35,089 bases of DNA from an uncultured Clostridia bacterium (GTDB lineage Bacteria > Bacillota > Clostridia > Christensenellales > Borkfalkiaceae): the NCBI GenBank assembly GCA_947627065.1, contig CANQUN010000014.1, positions 1 through 35,089 on the forward strand. The letters run 5' to 3'. The notes under the pieces are model-generated. The model ran no database searches. It was not told the origin of the DNA and saw only the letters and a list, made by a program, of their open reading frames with translations. Below, piece by piece: positions 1-8,154 of this stretch (its first letter is position 1; each line of letters opens with the position of its first letter). Both the position numbers and the translations under genes were made by a program.

Positions 1-660
1 CAATATGCGCCCGCCTTGTTCTCTTTGCCTACTATGCCCACCTCAGGCGCTACGCGCCAGCCCCTCCTCAGGAGGGGCCAAGAAAATAAAAATGCCCTCC
101 TTGGGGACAAGGAAAAAGGGTTGCAAGGTGCCCTCCCGAGGAAATAATCTCTCCTCTGCCCCCTCCCGAGGAGGGGGATTCAGGGGGTGGGCAACGTGTT
201 GGAGTTGCGGGTTTTGTGCGTTTTAGGGGGCTTTTTGATTTTGCAAGGTTTTTACGGTGCCCCACCCGAGGAGTGATTTCTCCCCTCTGCCCCCTCCCGA
301 GGAGGGGGATTCAGGGGGTGGGCAACGTCTTGGAGTTTGCCGTTTACTCAGCGGGTTGGATTTTGTGGATTTTTGCGGCGGGGTGGCGTGCCTCAATACA
401 TGCCGCCTTGTTCACTTTTTTGCATTGCCCACCTCAGTCTCACTCCGTTCGCCAGCCCCTCCTCAGGAGGGGCCAAGAGAAAAGACCTTCTGATAGGTCA
501 AGCAAAATAAAAATCCCCGCCGAGGGTTGAGTTTGCCTATTGCCCACCTCAGGCGCTACGCGCCAGCCCCTCCTTGGGAGGGGCCAAGGAAAATAAAAAT
601 GCCCTTCTCAGGAGGGGCCAAGAAAAATAAAAATGCCCTCCTCAGGAGGGGCAAAAAATA
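1..660. repeat. cluster of short double-hairpin intergenic repeats, both orientations
   Basis: No gene is supported here. The stretch holds copies of one repeat family. The consensus begins TGCCCACCTCAG, then a small hairpin (GGCGCTACGCGCC), then a strong hairpin (CCCCTCCTCAGGAGGGG), then CCAAG and an A-rich tail. Forward copies lie near 36-94, 425-478 and 541-600. Reverse-complement copies lie near 158-199 and 288-330. Partial copies of only the second hairpin lie near 601-620 and 633-650. The copy at 425 has a different first stem-loop (GTCTCACTCCGTTCGCC), so the sequence of that module varies. Two more forward copies occur at 19079 and 19176. Open frames across this stretch are low-complexity and lack start signals. 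Confidence 0.85.
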
Positions 661-700
661 GATAAAAGTCCCCTATTTCCCACAAAAACGACAAAAATAA

Positions 701-721
701 AGAGAGGGGAAACCCCTCTTT
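701..721 (-). terminator. intrinsic terminator, distal copy, downstream of rubrerythrin
   Basis: Read on the minus strand, a GC-rich stem (AAAGAGGGG pairing with CCCCTCTCTTT around a TTT loop) is followed by TATTTTTG. It lies past the stop codon of the rubrerythrin gene. It is the second of two similar hairpins about 65 bp apart that share the flanking AAAAATAAAGAGAGG, so it looks like a duplicated terminator. Confidence 0.65.
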
Positions 722-761
722 ATCCTTAATCCAAGCGGGGTTGAGCGATACGCAAACAAAA

Positions 762-790
762 ATAAAGAGAGGAGCGGGTCCCCTCTTTAT
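762..790 (-). terminator. intrinsic terminator, proximal copy, downstream of rubrerythrin
   Basis: On the minus strand ATAAAGAG pairs with CTCTTTAT around a G+C-rich centre, followed by TTTTGTTTG. It is 36 bp past the rubrerythrin stop codon and would end that transcript. Confidence 0.65.
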
Positions 791-798
791 CGTTCGTT

Positions 799-838
799 TC
801 AAGTTGATTTAATCAAGTTGAGCCATCAATAATTTTCG
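799..838. repeat. 13-14 bp tandem repeat running into the rubrerythrin stop codon
   Basis: TCAAGTTGA occurs at 799 and 813. A third, weaker unit starts with TCAAT at 826, where TCA is the complement of the rubrerythrin stop codon. The period is 14 then 13 bp. This is a small example of the gene-end tandem repeats seen elsewhere in the window. Confidence 0.5.
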
Positions 839-1371
839 GCGGCGACTTCAAAATAACTTTGCGGGTGGGCGCACACGGGGCACACTTCGGGCGCCTTTAC
901 GCCGACGACGATGTGGCCGCAGTTGCGGCATTCCCACACCTTGACCTCGCTCTTTTCAAAGACGGACGCAGTTTCCACGTTTTTGAGCAGTTTGCGGTAA
1001 CGCTCCTCGTGGCTCTTTTCGATGGCGGCGACCATGCGGAATTTTGCGGCAAGTTCGGCAAAGCCTTCCTTTTCGGCGGTGCGGGCAAACCCTTCGTACA
1101 TGTCAGTCCACTCGTAATTTTCACCGTCGGCAGCGGCGGCGAGATTTTCCGCCGTGGTGCCTATTCCGCCGAGTTCCTTAAACCACATTTTGGCGTGTTC
1201 CTTTTCGTTTTCGGCCGTTTTCAGAAAGAGAGCGGATATCTGCTCGTAACCTTCCTTTTTGGCGGTGGACGCGAAATAGGTGTACTTGTTTCTCGCCTGA
1301 GACTCGCCCGCAAAGGCGGCAAGCAGGTTCTTTTCGGTCTGGGTGCCCGAGTATTTGGTTTTCTTTTCCAT
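826..1371 (-). CDS. rbr: rubrerythrin
   Basis: Cytoplasmic non-haem iron peroxidase that reduces hydrogen peroxide in anaerobes, taking electrons through its rubredoxin domain. The 181-residue length is normal for the family. Residues 10-140 form the ferritin-like diiron bundle, with ligand motifs around E23 (GESQARN), E56-H59 (EKEH) and a second helix with EKSHEER. The C-terminal rubredoxin-like domain has C148-x2-C151 and C164-x2-C167 for the Fe(SCys)4 site. The start has an upstream AGAGGT at good spacing. It is followed by two terminator hairpins and appears monocistronic, though it lies 195 bp after the mgtC-like gene on the same strand. The bases around and past its stop codon carry a short tandem repeat of TCAAGTTGA. 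Confidence 0.97.
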   Translation of the reverse strand: MEKKTKYSGTQTEKNLLAAFAGESQARNKYTYFASTAKKEGYEQISALFLKTAENEKEHAKMWFKELGGIGTTAENLAAAADGENYEWTDMYEGFARTAEKEGFAELAAKFRMVAAIEKSHEERYRKLLKNVETASVFEKSEVKVWECRNCGHIVVGVKAPEVCPVCAHPQSYFEVAAENY

Positions 1372-1419
1372 AGTTTTTTACCTCTCGTTTATCTTTTTAT
1401 TCAAGCCGCGGTGGCGCGG

Positions 1420-1566
1420 CATTTTTATCTTGCGGCGGGGCGTGCGCCCGAGGCCGTTTGTCGTTGTTTTACACTTCGGCGGGGTGGGTGCCCGAGCCGA
1501 TTTTTTGTTATTTTACACTTTGGCGAAGCGGGTGGAAAAGGCCGTTTTTTGTGGGAAAAAGGGCAC
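1420..1566. repeat. about 44-bp degenerate tandem repeat, three units, reaching the mgtC-like stop codon
   Basis: Units share TTTTACACTTyGGCG, then a G-rich stretch, then GCCGnTTTTTTGTT. The ACACTT element falls at 1471 and 1515, with a variant (TATCTT) at 1426 and GCACTT at 1563. The last of these runs into TTA, the complement of the mgtC-like stop codon at 1567-1569. The repeat fills the spacer between that gene and rubrerythrin. Confidence 0.7.
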
Positions 1567-2286
1567 TTATCCTATTTTTTCTATGTAATAAACGCAGTCG
1601 AGCACGGACAGCGCTTCTATCAAATCGCTGTGGCTTTTCTTTTTGAGGGCCTTGCCCGTTATCGTAAACCTGACCGTGTAGACGCTAAGCCCGGAGTTGG
1701 CGTAAGCGGGGTTAAGTTCCAGATTGTCGATGGTAAGGCCGAATTCACGGGCAGAGGTGATGAACTCCTGCAGACCCGCACGGGTTTTTAATTCGAGGTG
1801 AACTTCAAAGTGGTTGGACTTGTTTTTGATGTACGCTTCTACCTTGGAAAAGGCGAGCAGGCCTATCATGAGGGCGGCAAAGCCGATGAGGGCCGCCGTG
1901 TAAAGCCCAAAGCCGAGCACGGCCGAGATTATGGACATGGACCACATTGCAACGGACGTGGTAAGCCCCATTATCTGGTTTTTGGACGAGTAGATTATGG
2001 TGTTCGCCGTGATGATGGATATGCCGATGAACACCGCCGCCGACATGAACGGAAAGCCGACGCCGTGTTCGTTTATAAAATAAACGTCGGCAAGGCCCGC
2101 AAACATGGAGCCGATGGACAGCACGATGAAGGTGCGCAGCCCCGCCGCATGACGGTTTTTGGAACGTTCACACCCGAGTATGACCGCCATGACGACGACG
2201 ATTACCGTCTTTATCAGCGTGGAACCGACGTTGACCTGCGACGCCCAGCTTCCAAGCGCCTTTGCTATGATATCAGTATTTTCCAT
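1567..2286 (-). CDS. MgtC/SapB family membrane protein
   Basis: A 239-residue protein with about five hydrophobic segments in residues 18-150, then a soluble C-terminal domain of about 85 residues resembling the ACT-like domain of MgtC proteins. The family signature GCERSKNRHAAGLRT near residues 38-52 matches the conserved G-x-E-R-x-AGLRT motif. MgtC proteins support growth at low magnesium and modulate membrane ATP synthase in some pathogens; the biochemical role in commensal Firmicutes is unsettled. The start follows the antiporter stop codon by 4 bp, and its ribosome binding site (AGAGGTAGG) overlaps the end of the antiporter gene. The two are therefore co-transcribed and probably translationally coupled, which fits a shared role in cation or membrane-potential homeostasis. 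Confidence 0.88.
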   Translation of the reverse strand: MENTDIIAKALGSWASQVNVGSTLIKTVIVVVMAVILGCERSKNRHAAGLRTFIVLSIGSMFAGLADVYFINEHGVGFPFMSAAVFIGISIITANTIIYSSKNQIMGLTTSVAMWSMSIISAVLGFGLYTAALIGFAALMIGLLAFSKVEAYIKNKSNHFEVHLELKTRAGLQEFITSAREFGLTIDNLELNPAYANSGLSVYTVRFTITGKALKKKSHSDLIEALSVLDCVYYIEKIG

Positions 2287-2290
2287 TTGC

Positions 2291-3754
2291 CTACCTCTTG
2301 TTTATGAATTTTCTGCGGTTGTATTCGGCAGAGACCGAAGTTTCGCCCCCGCTCCCGTCATCGGTGGCTTCGAGAAAGGCTTCTTCTTCGGGAGAACGGG
2401 CGTATTCTTTGACGGAAAGTTCCTTTTGTATCGCCCACATGCGCTCTTTGAGAGCGGCAACCTCCTCCTCTTTGGTGGGCGGAGGCAGCGGGGCGGAAGG
2501 TTCGCCCTCCACTGTCTCCTTGCCGTAAGAACCCGACAGGTAGAGCGAGAGTTTGGCGAGGGCGGGGCCGATGAGTTCGTAAAGAATGCTGGAGGACATG
2601 ATGATGGTTTGGAGTATCCCCCCCATGTCGTCGCCAAGCACCCTTGCGCCGAGAGCCGCAAGACCGATTGCCACGCCCGCCTGAGGCGAGAGCGCAAGCC
2701 CTAAATAGTTGCGCACCGATTTGTCCTTTTTGGTTACGGCACAGCCGACGAAAGAGCCGACGTATTTGCCAACGATCCTCACTATAAAGTAGAGTATGCC
2801 GATGACGAGAATGGGAATGCCCCCGGGGGAATTTTCCATGCTGACAAGCGCGTCCAGCCTGAAGCCGACACCCGAGCGCACGAAGAACAGCAGGAGTATG
2901 GGCGGGCTGAAGTAATTGAGTTGCTTGAACAGTTTGTCATCATTCGTTATATTGATATACACCGTTCCCATCGCCATACAGCCGAGAAGGGGCGAAACGT
3001 TGACCGCGGCACCTATTCCGCAAATGGCGAACAGCATTGCCACCGAAACTATGAGGCGGTTGTCCGTCGAGCGTTTTACCATGAGGGCTTTGAGCAGAAA
3101 ACCGAAAGCGATGCCGATGCCTATCATCATTATATTCCAGCCGATTGGAAGCAGAACATCCGACGCCGAAAAACCGCTGCCGAGGGTGGCGAGCGCTATG
3201 GAAACGGCCACGCTGTACGCCAGAAGGCTTATTACGTCATCGAACGCAACCACCGAGAACAGCGTGTCCACAAAGTCGCCGCGCGCGCCCGTCTGGCGGA
3301 TGGTCATCATGGTGGATGCGGGCGCCGTCGCAGACGCCAAAGCCGCCAATATCACGGAAAAAGCGAGGTTCAGCCCCAAGATGAAGTAGGTCAGAACAAA
3401 CACGAGGACGGAGGCCGTCAACGCTTCGAACAGCGTGATGACAACCACCTTGCCGCCGTTCTTTTTGAGGGTGGAAAAGCGGAAGTATTCCCCCACGCTG
3501 AACGCGATGAAAGCAAGCGCGATGTCGGAGATGAAGTCCATCCCGTCCACCACGTATTCGGGTATGAAATTGAGACATTTCGGACCGAGCAGTATGCCGA
3601 CGAGTATGTAGGCGGTTACGTTGGGGAGCCTGAGGAGTTTCGTCAGCCTCGTGCCCAAAAATCCCGCCAGCAACATGATGGCAACCGATATTATCACGAC
3701 GGGTACGGTCGAACCTGTCGTTTGTGCAATTTGTTGATAAAAATTATCGAGCAT
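2291..3754 (-). CDS. CPA2-family monovalent cation/proton antiporter
   Basis: A 487-residue integral membrane protein with about 12 hydrophobic helices (residues 13-415) of the Na+/H+ exchanger fold, starting MLDNFYQQIA. Family features include LTKLLRLPNVTAYILVGILL, the FSVGEYF helix, an AFDDVISLLAYS segment holding the likely ion-binding acidic pair, and a conserved LSPQAGVAIGLAALG segment near the end. There is no TrkA-N domain. Instead a charged cytoplasmic tail of about 75 residues, rich in Glu, Pro and Lys, ends the protein. The reading frame stays open for 137 more codons upstream, but that part is Ala/Thr/Arg/Gln-rich, low-complexity and without membrane segments, so I place the start at the ATG ending at 3754. 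No strong ribosome binding site is visible there. It precedes the mgtC-like gene in one operon. Confidence 0.85.
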   Translation of the reverse strand: MLDNFYQQIAQTTGSTVPVVIISVAIMLLAGFLGTRLTKLLRLPNVTAYILVGILLGPKCLNFIPEYVVDGMDFISDIALAFIAFSVGEYFRFSTLKKNGGKVVVITLFEALTASVLVFVLTYFILGLNLAFSVILAALASATAPASTMMTIRQTGARGDFVDTLFSVVAFDDVISLLAYSVAVSIALATLGSGFSASDVLLPIGWNIMMIGIGIAFGFLLKALMVKRSTDNRLIVSVAMLFAICGIGAAVNVSPLLGCMAMGTVYINITNDDKLFKQLNYFSPPILLLFFVRSGVGFRLDALVSMENSPGGIPILVIGILYFIVRIVGKYVGSFVGCAVTKKDKSVRNYLGLALSPQAGVAIGLAALGARVLGDDMGGILQTIIMSSSILYELIGPALAKLSLYLSGSYGKETVEGEPSAPLPPPTKEEEVAALKERMWAIQKELSVKEYARSPEEEAFLEATDDGSGGETSVSAEYNRRKFINKR

Positions 3755-4076
3755 TTTATTGTGATTTATTGATTTTCGTGTTTTCCGTCCGCCGCGCGGG
3801 ATCGATGTGCTCGTTGCGGAGTGCGGTTGTCCCGTCGCGAGGTTCTGCGGGGCTGTTTGGCTGCGCTTTTGCCGTAGGAATCGCTGCGAATTGGCGACCG
3901 TTTCCGATGCTGTTATCCGGCCGCAGGTGCGACAGGTTGGCCGCGGTAGGCGCAGACATTGCCGTGTTGCCGTTGCGGTGTTGGTGCGGCGCATGCTGCC
4001 GCGGGTGCATTGCCGTTGCGGGTTTGGCGCGGCACACGCGGCGTTTTGCCGTGCGGACGAATCATTTATTCGGAGT
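3755..4076 (-). promoter_or_regulatory. long 5' leader of the antiporter-mgtC operon
   Basis: If transcription starts about 7 bp past the -10 at 4083-4088, about 320 nt precede the antiporter start codon. The leader contains a 43-bp tandem repeat (element TTGCCGTTGCGG at 3967 and 4010 on the plus strand). It also contains a 93-codon low-complexity frame (GTG at 4037) whose TAA ends one base before the antiporter ATG. I do not recognise a known riboswitch. A regulatory RNA or leader peptide is possible but unproven. Confidence 0.4.
3967..4055. repeat. 43-bp degenerate tandem repeat in the antiporter leader
   Basis: Two units begin with the identical 12-mer TTGCCGTTGCGG and continue with related G+C-rich sequence (TGTTGGTGCGGCGCA against GTTTGGCGCGGCACA). 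The repeat lies inside the proposed leader transcript. Confidence 0.6.
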
Positions 4077-4082
4077 GTATGT

Positions 4083-4111
4083 ATTATATCAAAACTTGCG
4101 GGAAAATACAA
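4083..4111 (-). promoter_or_regulatory. sigma-A type promoter for the antiporter-mgtC operon
   Basis: Minus-strand -35 TTGTAT (4106-4111), 17-bp spacer, and -10 TATAAT (4083-4088) preceded by TGA, an extended -10. It is the only consensus-like promoter I see between the six-hairpin gene and the antiporter. Confidence 0.6.
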
Positions 4112-4270
4112 GTAGTTTCGGAAAAAAAGTCCGAAAAATCCCCAAAAAACACATGAAAAACACATTGCTCCGCCAAAATTCTCCCCAAAACCCCAAAATC
4201 CCCGCCACGATAGGTAAGATCAGAGCCGCAACAACAAATGGAATGACATTTGTGTGGTATGTAAAAGTTG

Positions 4271-4295
4271 CGTGCCGCGGGTAATCCGCGGCACG
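4271..4295. terminator. perfect 10-bp hairpin downstream of the glycan locus
   Basis: CGTGCCGCGG pairs perfectly with CCGCGGCACG around GTAAT. Read on the minus strand it follows the last gene of the glycan locus by about 115 bp and is followed by CAACTTTTAC. The T tract is weak, so this may be an inefficient terminator or a 3'-end stabilising hairpin. Confidence 0.5.
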
Positions 4296-4325
4296 CTGTA
4301 AGTTGTTTTTCGGGTTGCAGCCGTT

Positions 4326-4425
4326 CGGTTATTTACCAAAAGCATACTATCCTGAGATGCGATCTACGGTTGTTTAGCGAAACACGCTGTCATGAAGTAT
4401 GATTTACGGTTATTTTACCGAAAGT
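4326..4425. repeat. 41-bp tandem repeat made from the 3' end of the six-hairpin gene
   Basis: Units start with CGGTTATTTACC at 4326, CGGTTGTTTAGC at 4367 and CGGTTATTTTACC at 4407. The third contains TTA (4410-4412), the complement of the stop codon, and the last codons of the gene. The rest of units one and two also align: CATACTATCCTGAGATGC against CACGCTGTCATGAAGTAT, then GATcTA against GATtTA. The period is 41 then 40 bp. The gene end has thus been copied at least twice into the downstream spacer and has since diverged. Confidence 0.8.
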
Positions 4426-6212
4426 TTAGCACCAGCGGCGAGGTTTACGGTAACGGCGTATCCCCCGTTGACCTTGACGGGAGAAACGGACGACTTGCTT
4501 CCGTCGGCGCCTATGACTTCGGCCACAGGGGTCTTTCCGCTGTCTGCAAACACGAACGTCATCTCCTTGCTCTCCGCTTCCGTAACGGTTACGGTAATGC
4601 CGTCCGTGGCAACCTTAACGTCGAGGACACTGCCCTTGTAATAGATGTTTTTGGCACCCATGTCGTTGTATTCCTTGGGAATTGAGGGCTTTATGTGGAG
4701 GCCGTCCGCATGGGCGTTGACGCCGACAAAACCGCGCAGATAACTGACGGGCACGGTTCCGCTTTCGGGAAATTCGCCTATTACACCGAGTATCCACGCC
4801 GAGCCGTAAGTGTTGTATGGGTCTCTCCACAGTTTGTCAACCGCGTATTCGTCGGCGATGGTTATCCATCTTTGAAGGGCCTGTTCGGTCATGCCGTACT
4901 TGATCCTGCTCATCAACTCGAAATACGCGGTGTAGAATATGGCGCCGCCGTTTTCGCAGTGGAGACCGAATTTTGAATTAGTAAACACGTTTATACCCGA
5001 AGGAGCGTGCCACCACGTGAGGTAACGGCTGCCCGCATCGTTGAGTTGTTTTTGCGATTCGACGGGTATTGTGTTGGTGACGGGGGCAATCTTCCACTTG
5101 TCGAGTATCTCTCTGCCCGTAAGTTCGTCGCCGGCGACCGTCCTGTCTCCGTCTATCCACGAGAACACGGCCTGCGCCTTTTCGCTGTCTCCGGCACCGT
5201 AATAGAGCGCTTCGGTATTGAGGAAGGTAAAACCGTAATCCATCTTCTTTCCGCTTTTGGAAACGGTGGCGATGTACCTGCCGCGTTCTGCATCCCAGAA
5301 GGTCTTGTCGTATTCCGCACGCGCCTTTTGCAAGAGCGTGGCGGTCTCGGCGGCTTTTTCGGCGTTGCCGGCAAGGGTGTAAATCTCAACGAGGCTGTCG
5401 AGCGAGCCGAGGAACAGCGCGCCTTCGTAAGCGTCTTTATAACCGAAACACAGATTGTCCCAATAATTGGAACTTGCCGAACCGAATTCTCCGTCGTTGA
5501 ACCCGTTGTCTATGACGATGAGGCCGTTTTTACCGCCGAGAACCTCGAGCGAATAATTTACGGCACACTCTACCTTTTCGAGCACGGTGCGGCCGCGGGA
5601 CGAGTCCTCGTAATCGTATTCGATTCCGTTGACGACAGAGTGCGTAACCGCGGTGTCTCCGTCCGTTTCGTAGAGGAAAGCGGGGCTTGCCTCCCACACG
5701 CATACTTCCTTGACGGCGTTTACGAAATTGAACATCTGATCGAAGTGGTAAACGGCGGTGTAGGTTGGGTCATTGTTGTTGTAACCTGCCCCTCCCCACG
5801 TTTCGCTGTCGCCCCACGACCACAGGTATCCGTCTGCTCTTTGCGGGTAACTGCGCAGAACGTTTTTAAGATTGTTACGAATGGAGCCGTTGTACCAGGA
5901 CGCTTTTACCGCGTCCCAATACAGCCATGCGGAACCTCCGCCGAGTTGGCCAACCTTGTTTTCCGCACCGAGGCCGAAAGTGTCCCAAAGGGCGTTGGCG
6001 GTATAGGTTACCATATCCTCGTTGGAACTGTAAAAAGTGGAATCAATGTACTTTTCATTGACTTCAGCAAGGCCAAATCCGTCGTAGGAACGCAGTGTGC
6101 GGGTTTCCCTCGGCGGTTCTTGGGTAGAAGAACTGTCGGGCGGGTTGTCTCCGCCGCAGGCTGCAAACGACAAGATAGCGAGAGCGAGCAATAACAATGT
6201 GAATCTTTTCAT
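4410..6212 (-). CDS. lipoprotein, six-hairpin glycosidase-like (paralogue A)
   Basis: A 600-residue predicted extracellular lipoprotein. The signal peptide ends in LSFAAC with the lipid-anchored Cys at residue 19. A Ser/Pro/Thr-rich linker follows, then an alpha-helical catalytic-type region (about 50-500) with the rhythm of (alpha/alpha)6 toroid glycosidases. Its signatures are SASSNYWDNLCFG (245-257), a helix rich in Ala and Glu, and an ENGGAIFYTAYFELMSR segment. The last 100 residues look like the beta-sandwich cap seen in GH65/GH94/GH78-type enzymes. I cannot assign a CAZy family or substrate, and the general acid cannot be named with confidence. The next gene upstream is a paralogue with the same signatures. 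The ribosome binding site GGAGT lies 9 bp past that gene's stop codon. It is the last gene of the LacI-controlled locus. Confidence 0.75.
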   Translation of the reverse strand: MKRFTLLLLALAILSFAACGGDNPPDSSSTQEPPRETRTLRSYDGFGLAEVNEKYIDSTFYSSNEDMVTYTANALWDTFGLGAENKVGQLGGGSAWLYWDAVKASWYNGSIRNNLKNVLRSYPQRADGYLWSWGDSETWGGAGYNNNDPTYTAVYHFDQMFNFVNAVKEVCVWEASPAFLYETDGDTAVTHSVVNGIEYDYEDSSRGRTVLEKVECAVNYSLEVLGGKNGLIVIDNGFNDGEFGSASSNYWDNLCFGYKDAYEGALFLGSLDSLVEIYTLAGNAEKAAETATLLQKARAEYDKTFWDAERGRYIATVSKSGKKMDYGFTFLNTEALYYGAGDSEKAQAVFSWIDGDRTVAGDELTGREILDKWKIAPVTNTIPVESQKQLNDAGSRYLTWWHAPSGINVFTNSKFGLHCENGGAIFYTAYFELMSRIKYGMTEQALQRWITIADEYAVDKLWRDPYNTYGSAWILGVIGEFPESGTVPVSYLRGFVGVNAHADGLHIKPSIPKEYNDMGAKNIYYKGSVLDVKVATDGITVTVTEAESKEMTFVFADSGKTPVAEVIGADGSKSSVSPVKVNGGYAVTVNLAAGAKLSVK

Positions 6213-6221
6213 TTCAACTCC

Positions 6222-8099
6222 TTAAATCACGGTTATGACCGCACGGAGCGCTTCGGGATATCCTCTGAGATCGAGGGTTGCATACCCGTTTTCGTCCGTG
6301 GCTGCCGTAACGGTTGCCAGATTGGCACCCACGTTACTTTTGAGCACGCATTTTACGGTGCCGCTCTTTGCGGGGCGGTAACGGAGCACAAGGTCGATTC
6401 CAGTGCCCTTTATGGTTGCCGAACCGTCCTTTTTGGCTTCGAGCGCGTATTTCTTTCCGCCGTAACTGAGCGAAGTTATGCCGAGCGTCTTGTACGCGGT
6501 GCCGAAAGCGGGCGCGAAGGACAGGGCTTCTCCGTCAGGTTGTATGCCGAGTATGGCGTAAAGCCAAGCGGCGGGAGTAAGACCGTTTTCGGGGAATTCT
6601 CCGTTTAGCCCTTCAAGCCAACTGCCTATGTCGGAAACGAGTTTGTTGTAACCGTAAACTTCGGCAATCTGCTGGAAACGCCGTACGACGTCGTCCGCGC
6701 CGTTGTACGCCGCACGGGCCATCAGTTCGTAAAATACGGTGTAGAAGATGTAACCGCCGTTTTCGAGGTGTTTGCCGTAACCGGCGTTGCCGAATTCGCT
6801 GATGGCTCCTTTCGGATTGTGCCACCAACTCTTGCCGTCCACGCTTTTCGATTCAAACGAAACGGTGTTGGAACGGGGCGCGAGATACAGCCCGTCGGGT
6901 ATTCTCTTTGAACTGCCCGCCATCTCGTAATAACGGTTGATTATGGCGGAATAACTCATTATGTCGTCGCCCGTGGAGGTGTCCCCTTCCACCGTTCTCT
7001 TGCCGTCTATCCAATCGAGTATGAGTTTTGCCTTTGTCCTGTCTCCCAGACCGTAAGTCAACGCTTCGAGATTGAGAAAGGTGAGGCCGTAATCGTGGGA
7101 AACGCCGTCTACGTCAACCGTGCCGACGTAACGGCCGGTTGCTTCCGACCAATACAGTCTGTCGTATTCCGAACGAACTTTTTGTGCGAGAGCGGTGTAT
7201 TTCGCGCTTTCGTCCGCGTTGCCAAGCATATTCTCTATGCCCGCCATTGCGGTGAGAGATTCGTAGAAGAGGGCGTTTTCGTAAGCGTCGTAATTGCCGA
7301 AACACAGATTGTCCCAATAGTTGGAACTTGCCGAGGCAAACCTGCCCGTGTTGTCCCATTCGTCAAAGAACTTGCTCTGTCCGTCCTTCATCAGCACGGA
7401 TTTTTCGGTTATACGGATGTAGCCGTTTTTACCCTCGAGATTTTCGAGGATGTAATCCATGGCCGATTTGACCTTTTGGTAAACGGTCTTTCCGCGGGAA
7501 GCGTCGAGCGCTTCGTCCGAGCCGAAGTGCGAAGTGTCAACAACGTTGAGGAATTCGGTGCACCTCTCCCAGCGCGCTATCTCGTAGACGGCGGAGATGT
7601 AACGGAAGGTTCCGTCGTAGTGCAGGCTCCTCACGTTGTTCACCGTCCACCACGGCGTGGTAGTCCAACTCCAGATGAAGCCGCAGTCTACCTGAGGATA
7701 ATCGATTATCTTGCTCTTGAGTTCTTCGATGTACCCCGTGTCGCCGCTCCACATGAGCTTTTGCGCCAGCCATTTGAACCACGTTGCCTCGTTGCCGAAT
7801 TTTATGACTATGTTCTGCCCGTCGTTTACCGAACCGAACATATTCCACATTGCATTCGCAACGTAAACCGCCGTGTCGTTTTTATCCGTGTAGAAAGGCG
7901 AGGCGACGTACGAGTTGTCGATATCGCCGAGGGTTTCAGCGGGAAATGTTTCCATTTCTTCCTCCTCCGGCTCCTGCTTACCGCCGCTGTCCGACGAATC
8001 CGTCGACGGGACAGAGGACGACGGATTACCGCCGCCTCCGCAACCGAAGCACATCAGCGTAAACGTTAACGCCAATAATATTAACAAAAATTTTTTCAT
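6222..8099 (-). CDS. lipoprotein, six-hairpin glycosidase-like (paralogue B)
   Basis: A 625-residue predicted lipoprotein: signal peptide, lipobox ending in Cys20, then a Gly/Ser/Glu-rich linker. It shares with its downstream neighbour the segments SASSNYWDNLCFG (about 255-270), DYGLTFLNLEALTYG against DYGFTFLNTEALYYG, ENGGYIFYTVFYELMAR and GEFPENG. The two therefore arose by gene duplication and have diverged, probably toward different linkages or chain positions in one glycan. The C-terminal 110 residues form a beta-rich domain with SLSYGGKKYALEAKKDG. The activity is inferred from fold-level similarity only. The start has GGTGA five bases upstream, inside a small inverted repeat (TTTCACCGTGAAA). 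It follows the surface-protein gene by 55 bp, a spacer holding a strong hairpin. Confidence 0.75.
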   Translation of the reverse strand: MKKFLLILLALTFTLMCFGCGGGGNPSSSVPSTDSSDSGGKQEPEEEEMETFPAETLGDIDNSYVASPFYTDKNDTAVYVANAMWNMFGSVNDGQNIVIKFGNEATWFKWLAQKLMWSGDTGYIEELKSKIIDYPQVDCGFIWSWTTTPWWTVNNVRSLHYDGTFRYISAVYEIARWERCTEFLNVVDTSHFGSDEALDASRGKTVYQKVKSAMDYILENLEGKNGYIRITEKSVLMKDGQSKFFDEWDNTGRFASASSNYWDNLCFGNYDAYENALFYESLTAMAGIENMLGNADESAKYTALAQKVRSEYDRLYWSEATGRYVGTVDVDGVSHDYGLTFLNLEALTYGLGDRTKAKLILDWIDGKRTVEGDTSTGDDIMSYSAIINRYYEMAGSSKRIPDGLYLAPRSNTVSFESKSVDGKSWWHNPKGAISEFGNAGYGKHLENGGYIFYTVFYELMARAAYNGADDVVRRFQQIAEVYGYNKLVSDIGSWLEGLNGEFPENGLTPAAWLYAILGIQPDGEALSFAPAFGTAYKTLGITSLSYGGKKYALEAKKDGSATIKGTGIDLVLRYRPAKSGTVKCVLKSNVGANLATVTAATDENGYATLDLRGYPEALRAVITVI

Positions 8100-8114
8100 G
8101 ATTTCACCGTGAAA

Positions 8115-8147
8115 CCCGTCCCCCGGATCCTAAAACCGAGGGACGGG
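8115..8147. other. strong hairpin between the surface-protein gene and the six-hairpin genes
   Basis: CCCGTCCC (8115-8122) pairs with GGGACGGG (8140-8147), with a further inner CGG/CCG pairing. On the minus-strand transcript it lies 7 nt past the surface-protein stop codon and just before the next ribosome binding site. There is no run of U long enough for clear termination. It may cause partial termination or protect the upstream mRNA, so that the surface protein is made in excess over the glycosidases. Confidence 0.55.
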
Positions 8148-8154
8148 ATTGGCA

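Noticed and set aside
3756-4037. A 93-codon frame ending one base before the antiporter ATG, as a real gene
   Set aside because: GTG start without a ribosome binding site, Ala/Thr/Asn/Gln-rich composition from a tandem repeat. It is kept only as a possible leader frame in the findings.
3755-4165. A 137-codon N-terminal extension of the antiporter gene
   Set aside because: Low complexity, no membrane segment, contains the tandem repeat, and would extend above the likely promoter at 4083-4111. The start at 3754 begins a normal CPA2 N-terminus.
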